Positions 37,121 to 49,927 of a stretch of DNA of 64,000 nucleotides are shown one piece after another. This DNA is from Arctopsyche grandis (lineage: Eukaryota; Arthropoda; Insecta; Trichoptera; Hydropsychidae). The position numbers were made by a program, and so were the translations under genes. The notes below the pieces were generated by a model, which searched no databases, was not told where the DNA came from, and was given only the letters and a program-made list of their open reading frames with translations. Position 1 is the stretch's first letter. Each line of letters starts with the position of its first letter. Location: contig NC_135365.1 in NCBI RefSeq assembly GCF_051622035.1, positions 26,722,001 through 26,786,000 of the forward strand. The letters run 5' to 3'.

Positions 37121-38674
37121 ATGTATCGGAATCCTGTTGTTCCGAAATTGGATGATACCACTGACAACACGTGTGTAATATGAACATATAAAAAGTTAAT
37201 TAAATTATAATCTGGAAAAAGGGTGTTCACCTTAATATATATGTAGATATATACTATACGAAAAATTACCCAATTCATAGTTTCAATATTTAAATATTTT
37301 GTACTTCTACATACAAATGTAGAAGTCAAAATAGATTAATGGAGAAATTTGATACCTAAACGCACAAAGCTTGACTTGACTGTTACATATGTAGCTATGA
37401 GTTACCAACATATATTTTATATGAATTAAACTAAACTGATTTTTTTTGCAATGTTTAGTATTCTTTATTAATATTAATTAAAATGCTAATTGTATTTCAT
37501 TAAATATATAAATAAACCAAAAACAATTGTTGACCCTCATCGTCATTGTCCTGTGAATACTAATATTGAACTCTGTCGTTGAAAAACCAGTCCTTTTCAA
37601 ACATCCGACCTTACAGATTAAATTATCGCGACGCTCTCACGAGCCACAGTTTACAATCCGTCGAATTAAATTTACATATTGTGTAAGAAAATTGACTCGG
37701 ATCTATTTCTACGTGTCTTACGTGCTCTATAAAATAAATAATCGACGCGAAAATAACGCACAGTTCCGGATAGCTTTGATATGTGTATTTTTTTTTATTA
37801 GAGTATTTACGAGCATAAAAATCCATATTCACCAATAAATATTTTACGAACATCGCTTTCGATACACCCAATTTTATTTTTATTAAATTTCGCAAGTGTA
37901 TACGCACACCATATTACGGCGTCGAAAACTCTTTCATCTTAATTTTAATCGCTGCAATTGGATTTTATTTTTATATGGTATGTGTTTTGCTGTATTTAGA
38001 ATTGTTTACTTACCATTAAACTTGCTCAACAGGCTCCGAGCCCTTTTAAATCTTACTGTAGAGAAAAAAATCGAGATGATCCTCCATTAAAGCGATACGC
38101 GAACATCCAATTAGCGTTCTTTCTGTTTATTTTTCTCGACGGTTTGAATCAATCGTTAATTCGGTTTTTTCCCGCTCTTTCTAAATGTGATTACGACCCA
38201 AAAGTGAAGGCATCTTATTCGAGCTGAAGCAGTTTAGTTTCTGTTATAGTTTCAATCGGATAAATTAAACACTTCTGGCTGTTGTGAACAAAATTCTGTG
38301 AAATCATCGGAATTTTTATACCAAATGATCGTTCGTATACGTAAACAGGATAAAATGTTCAAAATTTCCCACATGTTTAACTATTCTGATCACGATCAGT
38401 ACAATTGTCAAGTACGTTTATTATAATATTTTAAAAATATACATCAGCAGTCGTTCTTATTGTAACTACTGAGAGTATTCTTAACAATTCTATTCAAAAT
38501 TTGTATCACGTTCAAAAAATTCCTTCAGTACAATTTAAGTTTCGACTGTAAGTATAATATAAGAAAATAATACAATAGAATAAACGAACAAAGACATTGA
38601 GCATTACGTTCAGGTTAATTTTATTTCAATCCTTACGTTTAGGCGATGATTGAAGGATTTATTTTCAATCATAA
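37121..38674. other. Unassigned sequence
   Basis: It includes a GC-richer unique block at 37550-38260 without a convincing frame. A minus-strand AATAAA at 38625-38620 lies 50 bases past the stop of the exon at 38675 and may be its polyadenylation signal. Confidence 0.35.
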
Positions 38675-38725
38675 CTAGGATTCCAACATGCTGTCTAGAA
38701 ATTGCTTCTTTTCTCCTTCGTCATC
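38675..38725 (-). CDS. Terminal exon of an unidentified minus-strand gene
   Basis: A TTTTTTTATAG acceptor ends at 38726. The phase-0 frame reads DDEGEKKQFLDSMLES and stops with TAG at 38677-38675. The short acidic and amphipathic peptide, clean acceptor and nearby AATAAA make it a credible last exon. The exon at 40133-39972 also starts in phase 0 and ends with a stop, so the two are probably alternative 3' ends of one gene. The rest of that gene is not seen. Confidence 0.5.
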   Translation of the reverse strand, partial: DDEGEKKQFLDSMLES

Positions 38726-39971
38726 CTATAAAAAAAACCACACACCTAAAATAGAAAATAGAGAATAAAACCAATAGTATAATATTTCAATTTATTTCGT
38801 GAATATATAAAATAATTTTAAATCGAACTTTACAATAATGTTTTATGAATAATAGATAAGTTATGAAATAATTTAAACGACACATTAATGATATTCAATT
38901 GATTTTAAATCAATTCTATAAAAGCGTGACTCACTTAAGCCTACATATTTATGGTAAATATAAAGTTTATTTAATTATAATAGTGTAAATAAATAAATGT
39001 ATTTTTTTTTTTGTATATAAAACATTCATTCAAAGCCACACTTTACATTTAATCAGGACACTTTAATATTACAATAACCGATCCATTGTAACAGTTAAAG
39101 CTCAATGTCATACTAATTCATAACATTTGCAACAAAAAAATCAAATTAAAACACAGCACTTAATAAATAATTTACAGTAGAAATAGTTTTACACTTTATA
39201 TTGAATGAATAATTTAAATAAGTTCATAATGAAAAAAATTCAAATATAAGTAATATTCAAATCGTACGAATATCGTGCGAATGTGTCATTAATGTAAAGT
39301 ATTTGGACAAATATTTAAAAATAGCGATATTGGTCATAAATCTGAGTTGGATTTTTAACACTTTTACGACTACACATTTACATATAATATTTAAAATTAA
39401 TAAAAAAACAAACTAGCACTCATTTAGATGTAAAAAAGTATAGAAAAAAAATACTATATCATTTTTATCCAATGTCTTTTATCGTTGAATATGTTCATGT
39501 CGAAATGTATCAACGATTGGAGGGTTAAAATGACTGTTACACGTGTTACACGAATCCAATAACTAAACGACTTTTCGATACTTTTCACCGACGAAAAAAA
39601 AAAAAACTAAAAGTGTATTTGCCCTTTTATTACGATTCAATTTCACTTACACTTTCATCCATAAACGTGCTCTCGTACAAAGACTTACATCTAAAAAGGC
39701 TTTTTCCGAGTGATTTTTTTTATAATTATATTTAAGTAATATTAAATACAAACCAGAGAAATTATTGCGGTGTAACACAAACATCGCAACGTCATGATTA
39801 TTTTTATTAAAATATTATCACAATCGACCGTTCGACTCGGTGGATAAATTAAATGTATTATAATTTAACATGATTACGTATGTATGCTCGATTATTTGTT
39901 TACGTGAACACATTGAAGTCCGGAACGCACATATTATGATTATAATTAAATGTTTATATTTGTCTTTATTT

Positions 39972-40133
39972 TTACACTGAAGTCTCGTATATAACTATCT
40001 GGACTATCGGTGGTTTGTGGTCCGGAGACGAAGTCAAATCTCTCAAGACGGCTTCCATTGCAGCCTCCCATTCGAGTCTCCTTTGAGCGGCTATATCGGT
40101 GGCTTTTCCGGATCCCAACCTCGGCATGCTCAC
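39972..40133 (-). CDS. Alternative terminal exon with PDZ-binding C-terminus
   Basis: After the acceptor TATTACTTTTCAG (ending 40134) a 53-residue phase-0 frame reads VSMPRLGSGKATDIAAQRRL, EWEAAMEAVLRDLTSSPD, HKPPIVQIVIYETSV and TAA at 39974-39972. An AATAAA starts two bases later. The GC content and charged helical stretch stand out sharply from the flanks. The last four residues, ETSV, are a class I PDZ ligand (S/T-x-V). I do not recognise the parent protein. The upstream exons probably lie beyond large introns to the right. Confidence 0.65.
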   Translation of the reverse strand: MSMPRLGSGKATDIAAQRRLEWEAAMEAVLRDLTSSPDHKPPIVQIVIYETSV

Positions 40134-40226
40134 CTGAAAAGTAATACAATTTCATCAATAATGATTTAATATAATTTTTATCAATGAAATCAAACAAAAT
40201 TTGACGAATTAAATTTTTCATGTGTA

Positions 40227-40450
40227 GCCAGCAGCGTGGCTTGGTGATCGCGTTGATACTAAGCACCGAAAGGTCACAGAATTCAAACCCGTGAGCTGAC
40301 CGTGATTGAAAAGAATTTATTCTGAGAATAATCTTAAATGCTGCTGGTCAGACTTGGATATTTGTGACTCCAAGTCGATCGTTTCCTATCAGACTTTGCC
40401 AATTTATCTGATTTCATTGTTGAAGCGGTTCCTCTATTAAATTGACGAAA
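40227..40450 (+). mobile_element. SINE copy, 3'-truncated
   Basis: Head GCCAGCAGCGTGGCTTGGTG with a diverged B box (GAATTCAAACCC), a 30-bp insertion before CTGCTGGTCAGAC, then the body to TTGAAGCGGTTCC. Confidence 0.7.
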
Positions 40451-40539
40451 ACTATGTCGCCACTATTTGAATATAATTTCAAAAAAAATATTATGTATAA
40501 CACAGATGTCTCGCTAATTTTCTGATATTTTTTTTTATT

Positions 40540-41343
40540 TAAATTAAAAATGCACACTCGCCTAACAGATTGCTCCAATAAGGCGAGTGTGCTAAACAGA
40601 TTAAGACTCGACAAATTATATATTACATATATTAAATACATAATTATTACATACATACACATGTAAATCGAAACAATACCCGACATCTATGGCCAGACAT
40701 TACAAACGGTGACACGACAACTCGTTCACAGATTTTCCGTAAACCGAGGATGCGCTCCAGGCATTACGTATACGGCCATCTCTTTCTCGCCCCGTCTGTT
40801 CACCAAGATCTCGTTTATTATGCCATTACGTATGCAGCCTGACCGTCTGTTCACCGATAACTGCATACGTAATGGGATACTGTAGAGATGGCTGCATACG
40901 TAATGGCATAGTAAACGAGATCTTGGTGAACAGACGGGGTGAGAAAGAGATGGCCGTATACGTAATGCCTGGAGCGCATCCTCGGTTTACGGAAAAATTG
41001 TGAACGAGTTGTCAGGTAACCATTACAAACATCGTAGACAATACGATCAATAATATCTTTCGTGTAACAATACGAATTTTTACATTCAATAATAATCCAC
41101 AGAGACATATATGGAGAGAAATCTGGCGAAACCTGAGATATAACAATAATTCAAGGTTTGCAATAGAAAATTGGAGAGGAAAAGCAAATTTTAAAGGAAC
41201 CGTTTCAATGAAAATCAGAAAAATTGGCTAATAAGAAACGATCGACCTCGACAAACCAAGGTCTGGCCAACAACGAGACTCTAGTGGGAATCGAACCCGT
41301 GACGAAAGAATACAACACTCGCCACTAGGCCACGCTGCTGGTT
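40540..41343 (-). mobile_element. tRNA-derived SINE, minus strand, interrupted by a fold-back element
   Basis: The head at 41343 reads CCAGCAGCGTGGCCTAGTGG with GGGTTCGATTCCC. The body runs to about 41031, then 40708-41021 is a foreign insertion. The remainder continues to a 3' hairpin at 40552-40593 whose stem is GCACACTCGCC/GGCGAGTGTGC around a conserved TTGGAGCAATCTGTTA-type loop. Confidence 0.75.
40708..41021. mobile_element. MULE-like fold-back element with 132-bp inverted arms
   Basis: Left arm 40708-40839 and right arm 40890-41021 are near-perfect inverted copies around a 50-bp centre that itself repeats arm motifs (CCGTCTGTTCACC, TGCATACGTAATGG). Ends read GGTGACACGACAACTCG and, inverted, GGTTACCTGACAACTCG. 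The 9-bp duplication ATTACAAAC flanks it (40699-40707 and 41022-41030). Long TIRs with 9-bp duplications are the hallmark of Mutator-like elements. A minus-strand open frame across it is an artefact. Confidence 0.85.
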
Positions 41344-43309
41344 TAATACATAGTATTTGTATAATGCTTGTATGTTTGGTCACAGTGATGCATTAGAGTA
41401 TTCTGTAGTGTCACTGTGGCTAATATGTAAATAAATAAAAATACTATTTCAAGAATTTTGAATATATTTTTAAACATTTTTTCAAAGTAAATAATAAAAT
41501 ATACGTTTAATTATGATAAAATAATATTTAAAATATTGTAATTTATGTATGTATATGTATATTTTTAACTATTTTTACATAACAATATTATACTTGAAAA
41601 ATATGTACGTCAATTTTAAGCTCTAAAAATGTCTATTTATGTTTGAGACTAACTGAATTGCACGGCATTTCCCGGGTGGCTAAAAATTGCCCGACAAGGG
41701 TAGAAAAGTGATATTTTATATAGATTATATAAATGTATACAAACATATTTTATATAAATTAATTAAAAACAAACCATTTCATTTAAATCTATGGTTTTCC
41801 ATAGTTTGTGCGTTGAAGTTAAAATTATAACGTATTCTGCTCACACTTCAAGGTTGTTTTAAAATACAATTAAATGCAAAATAACTACGCAATGACGTCA
41901 TTATACATACATACACCAATACAAACGTTTGGCATTTTGTTTATTCGTTGTAACATGCTTGCGAATAAAATATGTAACACTCTGTAGGATAGTCTTGTTT
42001 ATTTATACTATAAATTAGCACTATCATTGCCTGAAGTATTCGACGATAGTAAAATCTTGGCGCTTATAGACCATTATAAATATGATAATAAAAAAAATTA
42101 CGTTTTTGCGGTAGGAAAATATAATTTCAATATTTTTCCCGAAAAAACCCAATACTAAAATGTGAGTCAGTGCCGTTTCGTTTTATTTATCTAAACATTC
42201 GCATAGAATCGCCAGAGCTTTCAAGACTACATACAATCAAATAAATTTACGTATCAGAATTGTACTATTTCTACCACGATCCACTACTAAATCGCAACAA
42301 ATTTTTTTAAATATAAAAATCGAATTAAAATCACAAAGATGAACGGACTACATAAAACAACAATATTTACGAGCGAGTTTATTGAACACGCAAAATATTC
42401 CCAACAATATGATAGTCAAAAAGAAGTCGTTAAATGCGGAAAAGATAAATAGCAAAAAACATCCTAGTCGACTATGATGTCGTATGTGGAAAATTGGATG
42501 TGACTTTTCCCGTATGCTGAGTCGGGAAAAGTGTCAGTTAAATTGACATGAGTTTCTGTTTGAAAAATTCTGCCGCTTTTGAAACTCTAAGAATATCACA
42601 AACGTATAATATCTTTCTTTTAAAGTACATGCATATTTACGTATGTATGTATTTAGTATATTATACTACTTTAGAAGGTAAATACTGTATTATATACATA
42701 TGTATAGGATGCTCCAAACAAAGTTACCAGATTGAATTAGGTTAGATTAAGTATACCTTTGACTACTTAGCTAAAGTTTGACGGTCTCGTTTGATACGTA
42801 TCTAGTTTCGTACATCTCAAACAAATAATTCTACGTATCTATAACATGTATTGTGTAATACTGACGATGATTAAAAAAGTTAGAGTCTTCAATTCACTTT
42901 CTAGTAAAGTCAAAAAGCTATACTTCATATATTTAGTATTGTATTATTATAGCCACTTTCAATATTTTTATGATGTTATATATATATATGTAGTTATATA
43001 TAAAGTAAGATACAATCGAATCTGATTGTATCCATCGAATACTTTATTGTATATCCAACTTTCTACAAAGTAATAGAAAATCATTGAAAAAATATAAGAA
43101 GATGCTTGAATTTCTTTTCAAAGCTATCAAAGCACTCTTGGACGTTCAAGTACAAATAATTTAAATATGGCCTACACTTAAGCCATCGTAATTTTAAACA
43201 AACAAATAGTTATTTAAATATTCAATAATGTAATAACTGAAGACATTCAAAACTGCCAAAAGAGATCCAAAATTGAAATTTAGTACAAATAGACATAATT
43301 TAAACATAT
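41344..43309. other. Unassigned sequence
   Basis: AT-rich, with no frames or repeat ends that I can support. Confidence 0.4.
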
Positions 43310-43680
43310 TTCACAACCATACTAACACACTTGTGAATAGTCTCGGTGATTACAACAAATTGTCTATACCCTTCAAGTATAAACACAGATTAGCTAAACA
43401 CAATGTGCTTTAGATCGTCAACTTTAGAGAGTCTTTAGTTAATATTATGTATGTATAACATGTATTATGAGCATTTATAAGAATTGTAAATAGGTTTTTG
43501 AGCTATTTTTCCTGTTATGCTGTACATTGCCATTAAAATAATATGATACTATAATTACTAACAGAAAAAAATTGTAAAATAGAAAATGATCATTAGATCA
43601 GTAGCTATTAAAATAGATATAAGATATTATGTGAACATAATTTACTAAAAATAAAAACCATTTAAAATCAAAAAACATAT
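43310..43680 (+). pseudogene. Jockey-like LINE 3' end, 5'-truncated
   Basis: The frame reads HTNTLVNSLGDYNKLSIPF, KYKHRLAKHNVL and TAG, the intact C-terminus of the reverse transcriptase ORF. The same 3' UTR as at 33440-33726 follows, and an A-rich AAAATCAAAAAA end. Confidence 0.75.
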
Positions 43681-46047
43681 TTCACCAACTGACAGTTCCA
43701 AATTAAGATCTACATAAATAACTATAACTCTTACGTTTAGGTAAGCTTATGAAGCTAACTTTTATTATATATACAAATGTGTGGATCTTTTTTATGATCC
43801 AAGTATATGAAGATATGTACTTAATTCCAATTAGAATGCATAAAAACACTCCTTTAGAAGTTTCCTGTTAAAAACTGAAAGAAGTTCAAATTTTGTTTGG
43901 AACTTTTAACTGCAATACATAATATTTAAAACATCAATAGCAATCTTAAAGAGACATCTATACAAATCAATCATAAACTCATACGAAATATCGCACTTAT
44001 CACATCTATCAACTACCGCTCGAGTATCGTTCAAAATAAACATCCTGTATATTATAGCATTTAAAACGAGCGAACCCACTTCAGCGTTGATTTTTTTTTA
44101 TTAGAAACGTGTCACGCTTTTATATTATACGTGCATACATATGTATGTACATATGTACATACATACATACGAGATTCAGAACCGCAAATAAAATATTCAT
44201 ACGAATCAAACGAATACGTTCACGCGAGAAGTTTAATGTAGTCGGACGTATTCAGACCGAAAAACCCACTTCAGAACCGAAGAACATTGACGTGACCCAT
44301 GTTATTGAAATAAATTGGCTCGGAGTGCTTTCCACTGATAAATAATATAAATATATTACATATTACAGAATCGTTTCAATACGACGCTTATTTATAATGA
44401 GAATTTGTCGCGCTTTCTTCGCGCGACCGTCACGCAATGGAAATGTATTGGAAAAATGGCGTAATTGCGTGTCGCATTTTCCGCGCGTTGTATGCAAAGG
44501 AAATTGGGTCGTCTGGAAAATGCACACAGAATGATATTCGGTTTCAGTGTATATTTTCGTGTGCGAAACTTTTCCGTGCGTATAGAATGTCATACAAACA
44601 TACCGCGTGTTTGCACAGTTAGAATTTTCCAGATGTTTTTCACCCCTTTTCCCACTCTCGGGAAAGCTACATGTGTGTACGCTGTTTTTTGTTGTGTAAA
44701 CTTTTTTTTGCTCTTCTGAATCGACGTGTTTTCTTGTGGAAATTTCAGCACGCACACATTGAATACTAATTGCTTCATTTCATTTTTCAAACGACAACAT
44801 GTCGTTTTTCATTTTAATGTATTAATTACTATTTTTAATTGAATCATACTAGATGTGATACAAAATTAAGCTAAATATATAATATAAAAAGTCACATTCA
44901 GAATTGTTTAATAATAATAAAGTACCTATTTGAAATGAGATTTTACCTTATATGTACGTTGTAGCTATATATTATAAGAAAAGCATACATTTATATACTG
45001 ATATGACTGAATTCGTGCTCCAAATTTGACATTGATCTTATTTGAAACCCGTCAAATATGCAGACATCATATAAATTGAAAAAAAAACATCATATAAGCT
45101 TAGAAACATATCAAACGATGGAAAAGAAATGAAGCATTGTGTCAATAGAAAATTCAGAGGATTTGCGAGGCTTTTCTCGGATACTTTCGATAGCAATTTC
45201 TATCGAGGGAAAACTTTCAAAGACAACAGTAAATTCGGAACAATCTCACGGGAATAAAAACCGCAATATTTCCGCACACACATTTCCTTTCGAGAATTAA
45301 ACGAACCGATTTTTATACCACTCTTCAAGTATAACAATCCCTTAACAAATTTATCCAAACTCTCTCTCTCTCTCTCTCTCTGCGACTTACATAAGTCGAG
45401 TCGGTTTCAAACGCTAGAAAGCCTTTAATTTAACTATTCAAGGATTCCCATCTTGCGCAGGGTAACTTCAAATTACATGCCATATCAGCTTAAGATATAA
45501 CTAGTTACATATTAATGAGTCTTTACTGCATATTTAACGGCCGCGAGTCGTAGAAGAGATGCGTCGCAGTAAATAGGATATTTTACTCGGTCGTAAACGT
45601 CGTCGAAGTCCCGAAGAAAAACAATATTATCACTATATGTCTGAGAATACGTGAGTTTGTATGCATATGAAAATATGTATGTTTGAATAAGTGTATGGGA
45701 TGCGCCCTTTCACATAAATTATGTTGTTAATGGTGGGTGGCCGTTCGCTAGCGCACTCGGCCGGTGAGATATTGGTCGTATTATTTTTTTTATTTTATTT
45801 TAGTTATTATTTATTATTTTAAAAGACGTGATATTTTATGGCGAGCTATATGTCACGCTGAAAGAGTTTTCGTGGAGTCTTTACTAATTAGAGACGTTTC
45901 AGAGTTGCTCAAAATATATTGAATAGTTTGGTGCGCTTTTGGGTGTCAAATAAATAATTTATGTTTAGGGATTAGTGACAATACACTTCAGTGATGAAAA
46001 GATGTATTTGATGGATTTTACTTCAAATCGAGTAGATATATTTTAGA
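43681..46047. other. Unassigned sequence with a GC-richer block and a (CT)n run
   Basis: Unique DNA. The block at 44050-44760 is GC-richer with several overlapping open frames and no family signature. A (CT)11 microsatellite lies at 45360-45381. Confidence 0.35.
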
Positions 46048-46890
46048 ACAAATTTCGAAGTCACCTACACTAAAAGTCTAAATCGGAATCATCATCATCA
46101 TCTACAGCCATTCACCATTTACTTCTGGATGAAAGGCTCTCCAATATGTTTCCACTCGTCTCTGTTTTGGGCAACTCTCATCCATCTCAAACCACACATT
46201 TTCCTTATTTCATTTACCCATCTTTCCTGCGGTCTTCCTTTTACCCTTTTGCATTATCTCGGGTACTATTCTAGCACTTATTTTGTCCAATTACCTCATT
46301 TTTAAAGCATCGAAAATCTATGTAATCCACCATCTACAGCCATTGCTGGATGAAAACCTCTCCAATACGCTTCCACTCGTCTCTGTTTTGCGCAACTCTA
46401 ATCCATATCTTGCCACACATTTTCCTGATTTCGTTCCCCTATCTTCCCTACAGTCTTCCTTTTGCACTTTTTCATTCTCTCGGGTACTATTCTAGCACTT
46501 TTTTTGTCCACTTACCTCATTTTTAAAGCGTCGAAATGTAATCCACCATCTAAATCCAATCGCCATCCATTGCTGGATGAAAGCCTCTCCAATATGCTTC
46601 CACTCGTCTCATCCATATCTCGCCACATATTTTCCTAATTTCATCCCCCGTCTTCCCTGCGGTTTTCCTTTTACCCTTTTTCATTCTCTCGGGTACCATT
46701 CGAGCATTTCTTTTGTCCACCTTTCTTCCATTCTTTTAGCCACGTGGCCCACCCATTGCCATTTCAATCTCTTCACTCTATCCACTCTATCCACTATATC
46801 CACTACCCTTGTCATACTTCTTACCCACGTTTTCCGTTTTCTGTTTTTCCTCGTTATGCCAATCGTACAAAGTTCCATATTTTTTTGAGT
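46048..46890 (-). pseudogene. RTE-like LINE 3' end with triplicated terminal unit
   Basis: The minus strand enters at 46890 with GITRKNRKRKTWVRSMTRVV, KRLKWQWVGHVAKRMEE and LEWYPRE. It then carries three successive copies of the C-terminal segment (units starting near 46720, 46500 and 46270), and ends in a (GAT)n-like tail at 46088-46102. The region down to 46048 is shared with the copy at 51748. Confidence 0.75.
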
Positions 46891-46899
46891 GAAAGCGGA

Positions 46900-47150
46900 A
46901 TAATATACATTATATTTGAAAGTGGCAGAAGTTCATTTTTCATATCCAAAACAGTATTTCTGTTTGACTTGATCACTTCTTTTAGTTCGATATGTCCATA
47001 ATCTCGGTAAAAAAACTGAATAATCGTATTACAGGCCACCAGTATTTTCATTGTAAAACGCAAAACATTATGTTTAATTTTTTGCGAGATAGTTCTCAAA
47101 ATGAAGAAAAGTAGACCAATTTCAAATATAACAGCTCTTATTGACATATG
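46900..47150 (-). repeat. Diverged coding-like repeat, copy 1
   Basis: The minus strand has an open frame containing LVACNTIIQFFYRDYGHIEL and KEVIKSNRNTVLDMKNE. A frame-broken relative with VACNTF and SGHIEFK lies at 62160-62420. The protein-level resemblance suggests two relics of one coding element or gene family. I cannot name it. Confidence 0.45.
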
Positions 47151-47559
47151 TACATATGTATATTTAGCAAGAGAGCGAAAAATGCGAGATTTGGATTTCC
47201 ATCAATGAACCTGGTGGAAAACTTGTGTATTATTAAAAAAATGTGAAATAAAAATTTCCATCGAATTTCAATCATTATTGTTGAGAGCTGCCTTGGATTT
47301 AATTTAAATTAAATACAAAAAATTACGAAAAACTTACGAATTGTATAAAATATAAGAAGGTCAAAATGAGCTTTTAATATTTTATTTTATTAATATACAT
47401 ATGTACATATGTAGGTATACACCCATTTTTTTATTTTATTAACACTACATCAATGGTCAACACTGTACATAAATATTATTCAAGGTCAATTACAAACATT
47501 TGTCCATTGATAAATTACAATTTATTTATGGACATTTTTTTAGATATCAAAAAATTATG

Positions 47560-47757
47560 AGATTCTGTACACAGGATTGCCAGGAATTTTTGAACCGTTT
47601 CCAATGAAATCATATAAATTGGCTCTGAATCTCTGATAGGAAGCGATCGACCTTGGAGTCACATATCCAAGGACTGGCCAGCAACAAAGCCAGGAACCTA
47701 ACCTCACAGGAATGCCAACAATTGATCTACATATGTATGTACATATGTTGCTGGTTA
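47560..47757 (-). mobile_element. SINE copy, decayed, minus strand
   Basis: ACCAGCAACATATG head at 47757, GACTCCAAGGTCGATCGCTT body and TTGGAAACGGTTC are recognisable. The 3' part is lost. Confidence 0.6.
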
Positions 47758-49130
47758 TTTTGAAGTAACGCATGACATTTTTAAGGCAATTCCAATGTAC
47801 AAACATTTGCATGTTTCGATTCTAACGAAATTTTCTATACACACTCACGATCGTCTTCAAAACAAAACTCCGAATACGTGTCTGAAAACTCTCGAGCTTA
47901 TCTTTCAATTCGAGCTTTTACTATCAGCAAATTGTACCGCAGTAAAATTCTGCTTTGTTTATCCACTCCCGCAGGAGACGTTCGAAAAGTTGAAGAAGCT
48001 TTATCTCCGCTTCAGAATTATTTTAAAAACGTTCCAGGCCGTAAGTTCTCCATAAACATAATAATAATTAAGACCATTTATATGCGGCGATCCCACCCCA
48101 CATTCTCCCACGGGTATTTTTCAACCCGTTGCTGTTTACCCAACCCCATAGCTATGAGATTGTGAAAATTCAGACACGACATAACAATGCCCCGTCTTGT
48201 TTTTATTTCACTTCCTTTAGGAGCTTTTCTTTGCGGCTTTTTAGTTAGTATCAATTTACGGTTAAGGTAAGCGATAGTGTGGTTAAAGTTAAACGGTCAA
48301 TTTATGGTGGTTCTCGGATAACTCGAAATATTCCGTTTTGTGCAAACACGCCTTCGAGCGTGCTGAAAGCTCGTGAAAGCACATAAAAGCTCTATTATAT
48401 GTTGTGCTATTTTGCGCGCACGAAGATCGTTGGACTTTAGCGTTTTCAGATACATTATAAAGTCGTGTAAAATCGCATAATCGTATTTCTGAAGAGAGTT
48501 ATCGAAATGTGTTTAACTCTCGATATCGATTATACATACATATAGCGTGCTTTTAATTCTTAAGCAAACTCGTATTGTATCCGCTTTCAAATAGAGAGGA
48601 TTATATATTGAGAAATAGGCTTGTTTGAAACAAGATTTTGGTACTTCGGTTTTTTAATTGACATAAGTATTGAAATACATGTTTAAGATTGTCAATAAAT
48701 TCAGATGATCGGATTATGTACAATATCTAATGTGTAATTACGCGAATAACTTTTTGACATGTTCAACTTTGTGAATATTTTTTTTTATATTATATAAAAA
48801 AACAAATCATAAAATTTAATGATAGCCAACGATTGTTGCTAATGTTGTCTGCTTTTGCCAAATTTTATGAGTTTGCTTTTATATTGTACAAAATTGATTC
48901 ATAATGTCAAAAAATTACTCATGAAGGTCAAAACTATATTTGTGTGTTCAATTACATATATACAATTTGGCATTGAATTTCGATTTTATTTTGTTTTTCT
49001 TTCTTTTCAAAATTCAATAATACATATGTATATGTTATTCGATGGTTAAATAGAGTACATATAAATAAATGAAAAAAATCAACAATATTTTTTATATTAA
49101 AAAGGCAAAACTTCCTTAGGCAATATCTAC
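47758..49130. other. Unassigned sequence
   Basis: A moderately GC-richer unique block at 47800-48500 has open frames up to 95 residues but no recognisable domain. The rest is AT-rich. Confidence 0.35.
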
Positions 49131-49140
49131 ATACATACAT

Positions 49141-49927
49141 ACACTAGTGCTTTGCATATAATGCTTTGAACAAAGTGGTAACGGGTTCAAATTCCATTGG
49201 TTTCTGCTGGTCAGATCTTGGATTTGTGACTCCAGGTCGATCGTTTCTTTTCAGAATTTGCCAATTTTTCTGATTACATTGAATGGGTTCCAACAAATTG
49301 GCAACCTTACCCCTTTTTTGCCAAATCTCAAATTTCGCTGAATTATATAAAATGCTGAAAATTTACAAATTTGACCATAAATATCTGTGTGAATATTAAT
49401 GGATATGTATTTATATACTTTGTATAATACTGTAGCATATGCTAAAAGAAGCCGCCGTTATAATTGGATTTTTCGAGGATCATCTCCAGGCTAAAGTGCT
49501 GTCGGCTAACAATGGTGACCCCCGAATGGACTTAGTGGTCGGTAACGGCACTCAGCCACTTCTCGCCAGAGTTCTCAGAACTGACAGCGTTAAAGCATGG
49601 CACTGCATGCCGAGACCACGGGACTGCATATCTAGTACTTGACCATAACAATAGGTAAACAAACGCGTCGAGGAAGATGCGGTGAGCGACCTGCCCTTTA
49701 TAAGCAGATACTTAGGCCATACCAAGGCATTCTGGACGGAGCACTGGTAGTGCGTGGATCTCTTTAATCAATCAATAAATGTTGTGAAGCGACTTTGGCC
49801 TTTTATTTGGATCCTCCACCCACCCCTACGCAACAATACTGATAATATTTGTATCAAATGTACAATTTTTCTGGCCGGGAAGGCGCATCGGGGTTACCTG
49901 TTAAGACTTCCTGGTATAAATTAAATA
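49141..49927 (+). mobile_element. tRNA-derived SINE split by a solo LTR
   Basis: The head begins near 49141 (ACTAGTGCTTTGCATATAAT, 5' part lost) with B-box-like GGTTCAAATTCC and body to TTTGTATAATAC (49430). After the LTR (49431-49835) the SINE resumes at 49836 (ATACTGATAATATTTG) and ends with CCGGGAAGGCGCATCGGGG and GACTTCCTGG. Confidence 0.8.
49431..49835 (+). mobile_element. Solo LTR, family B, complete
   Basis: It starts TGTAGCATATGC and ends CCCCTACGCAACA, with ATAC duplicated at 49427-49430 and 49836-49839. It carries CCTTTATAAGCAG, GGACGGAGCACTGG and CAATAAATGTTGTGAAGCG. Its last about 80 bp are shared with family A, so both belong to one retrotransposon lineage with diverged U3. Confidence 0.8.

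Noticed and set aside
40851..41108. 85-residue minus-strand frame
   Set aside because: It spans an arm of the fold-back element and the host SINE.
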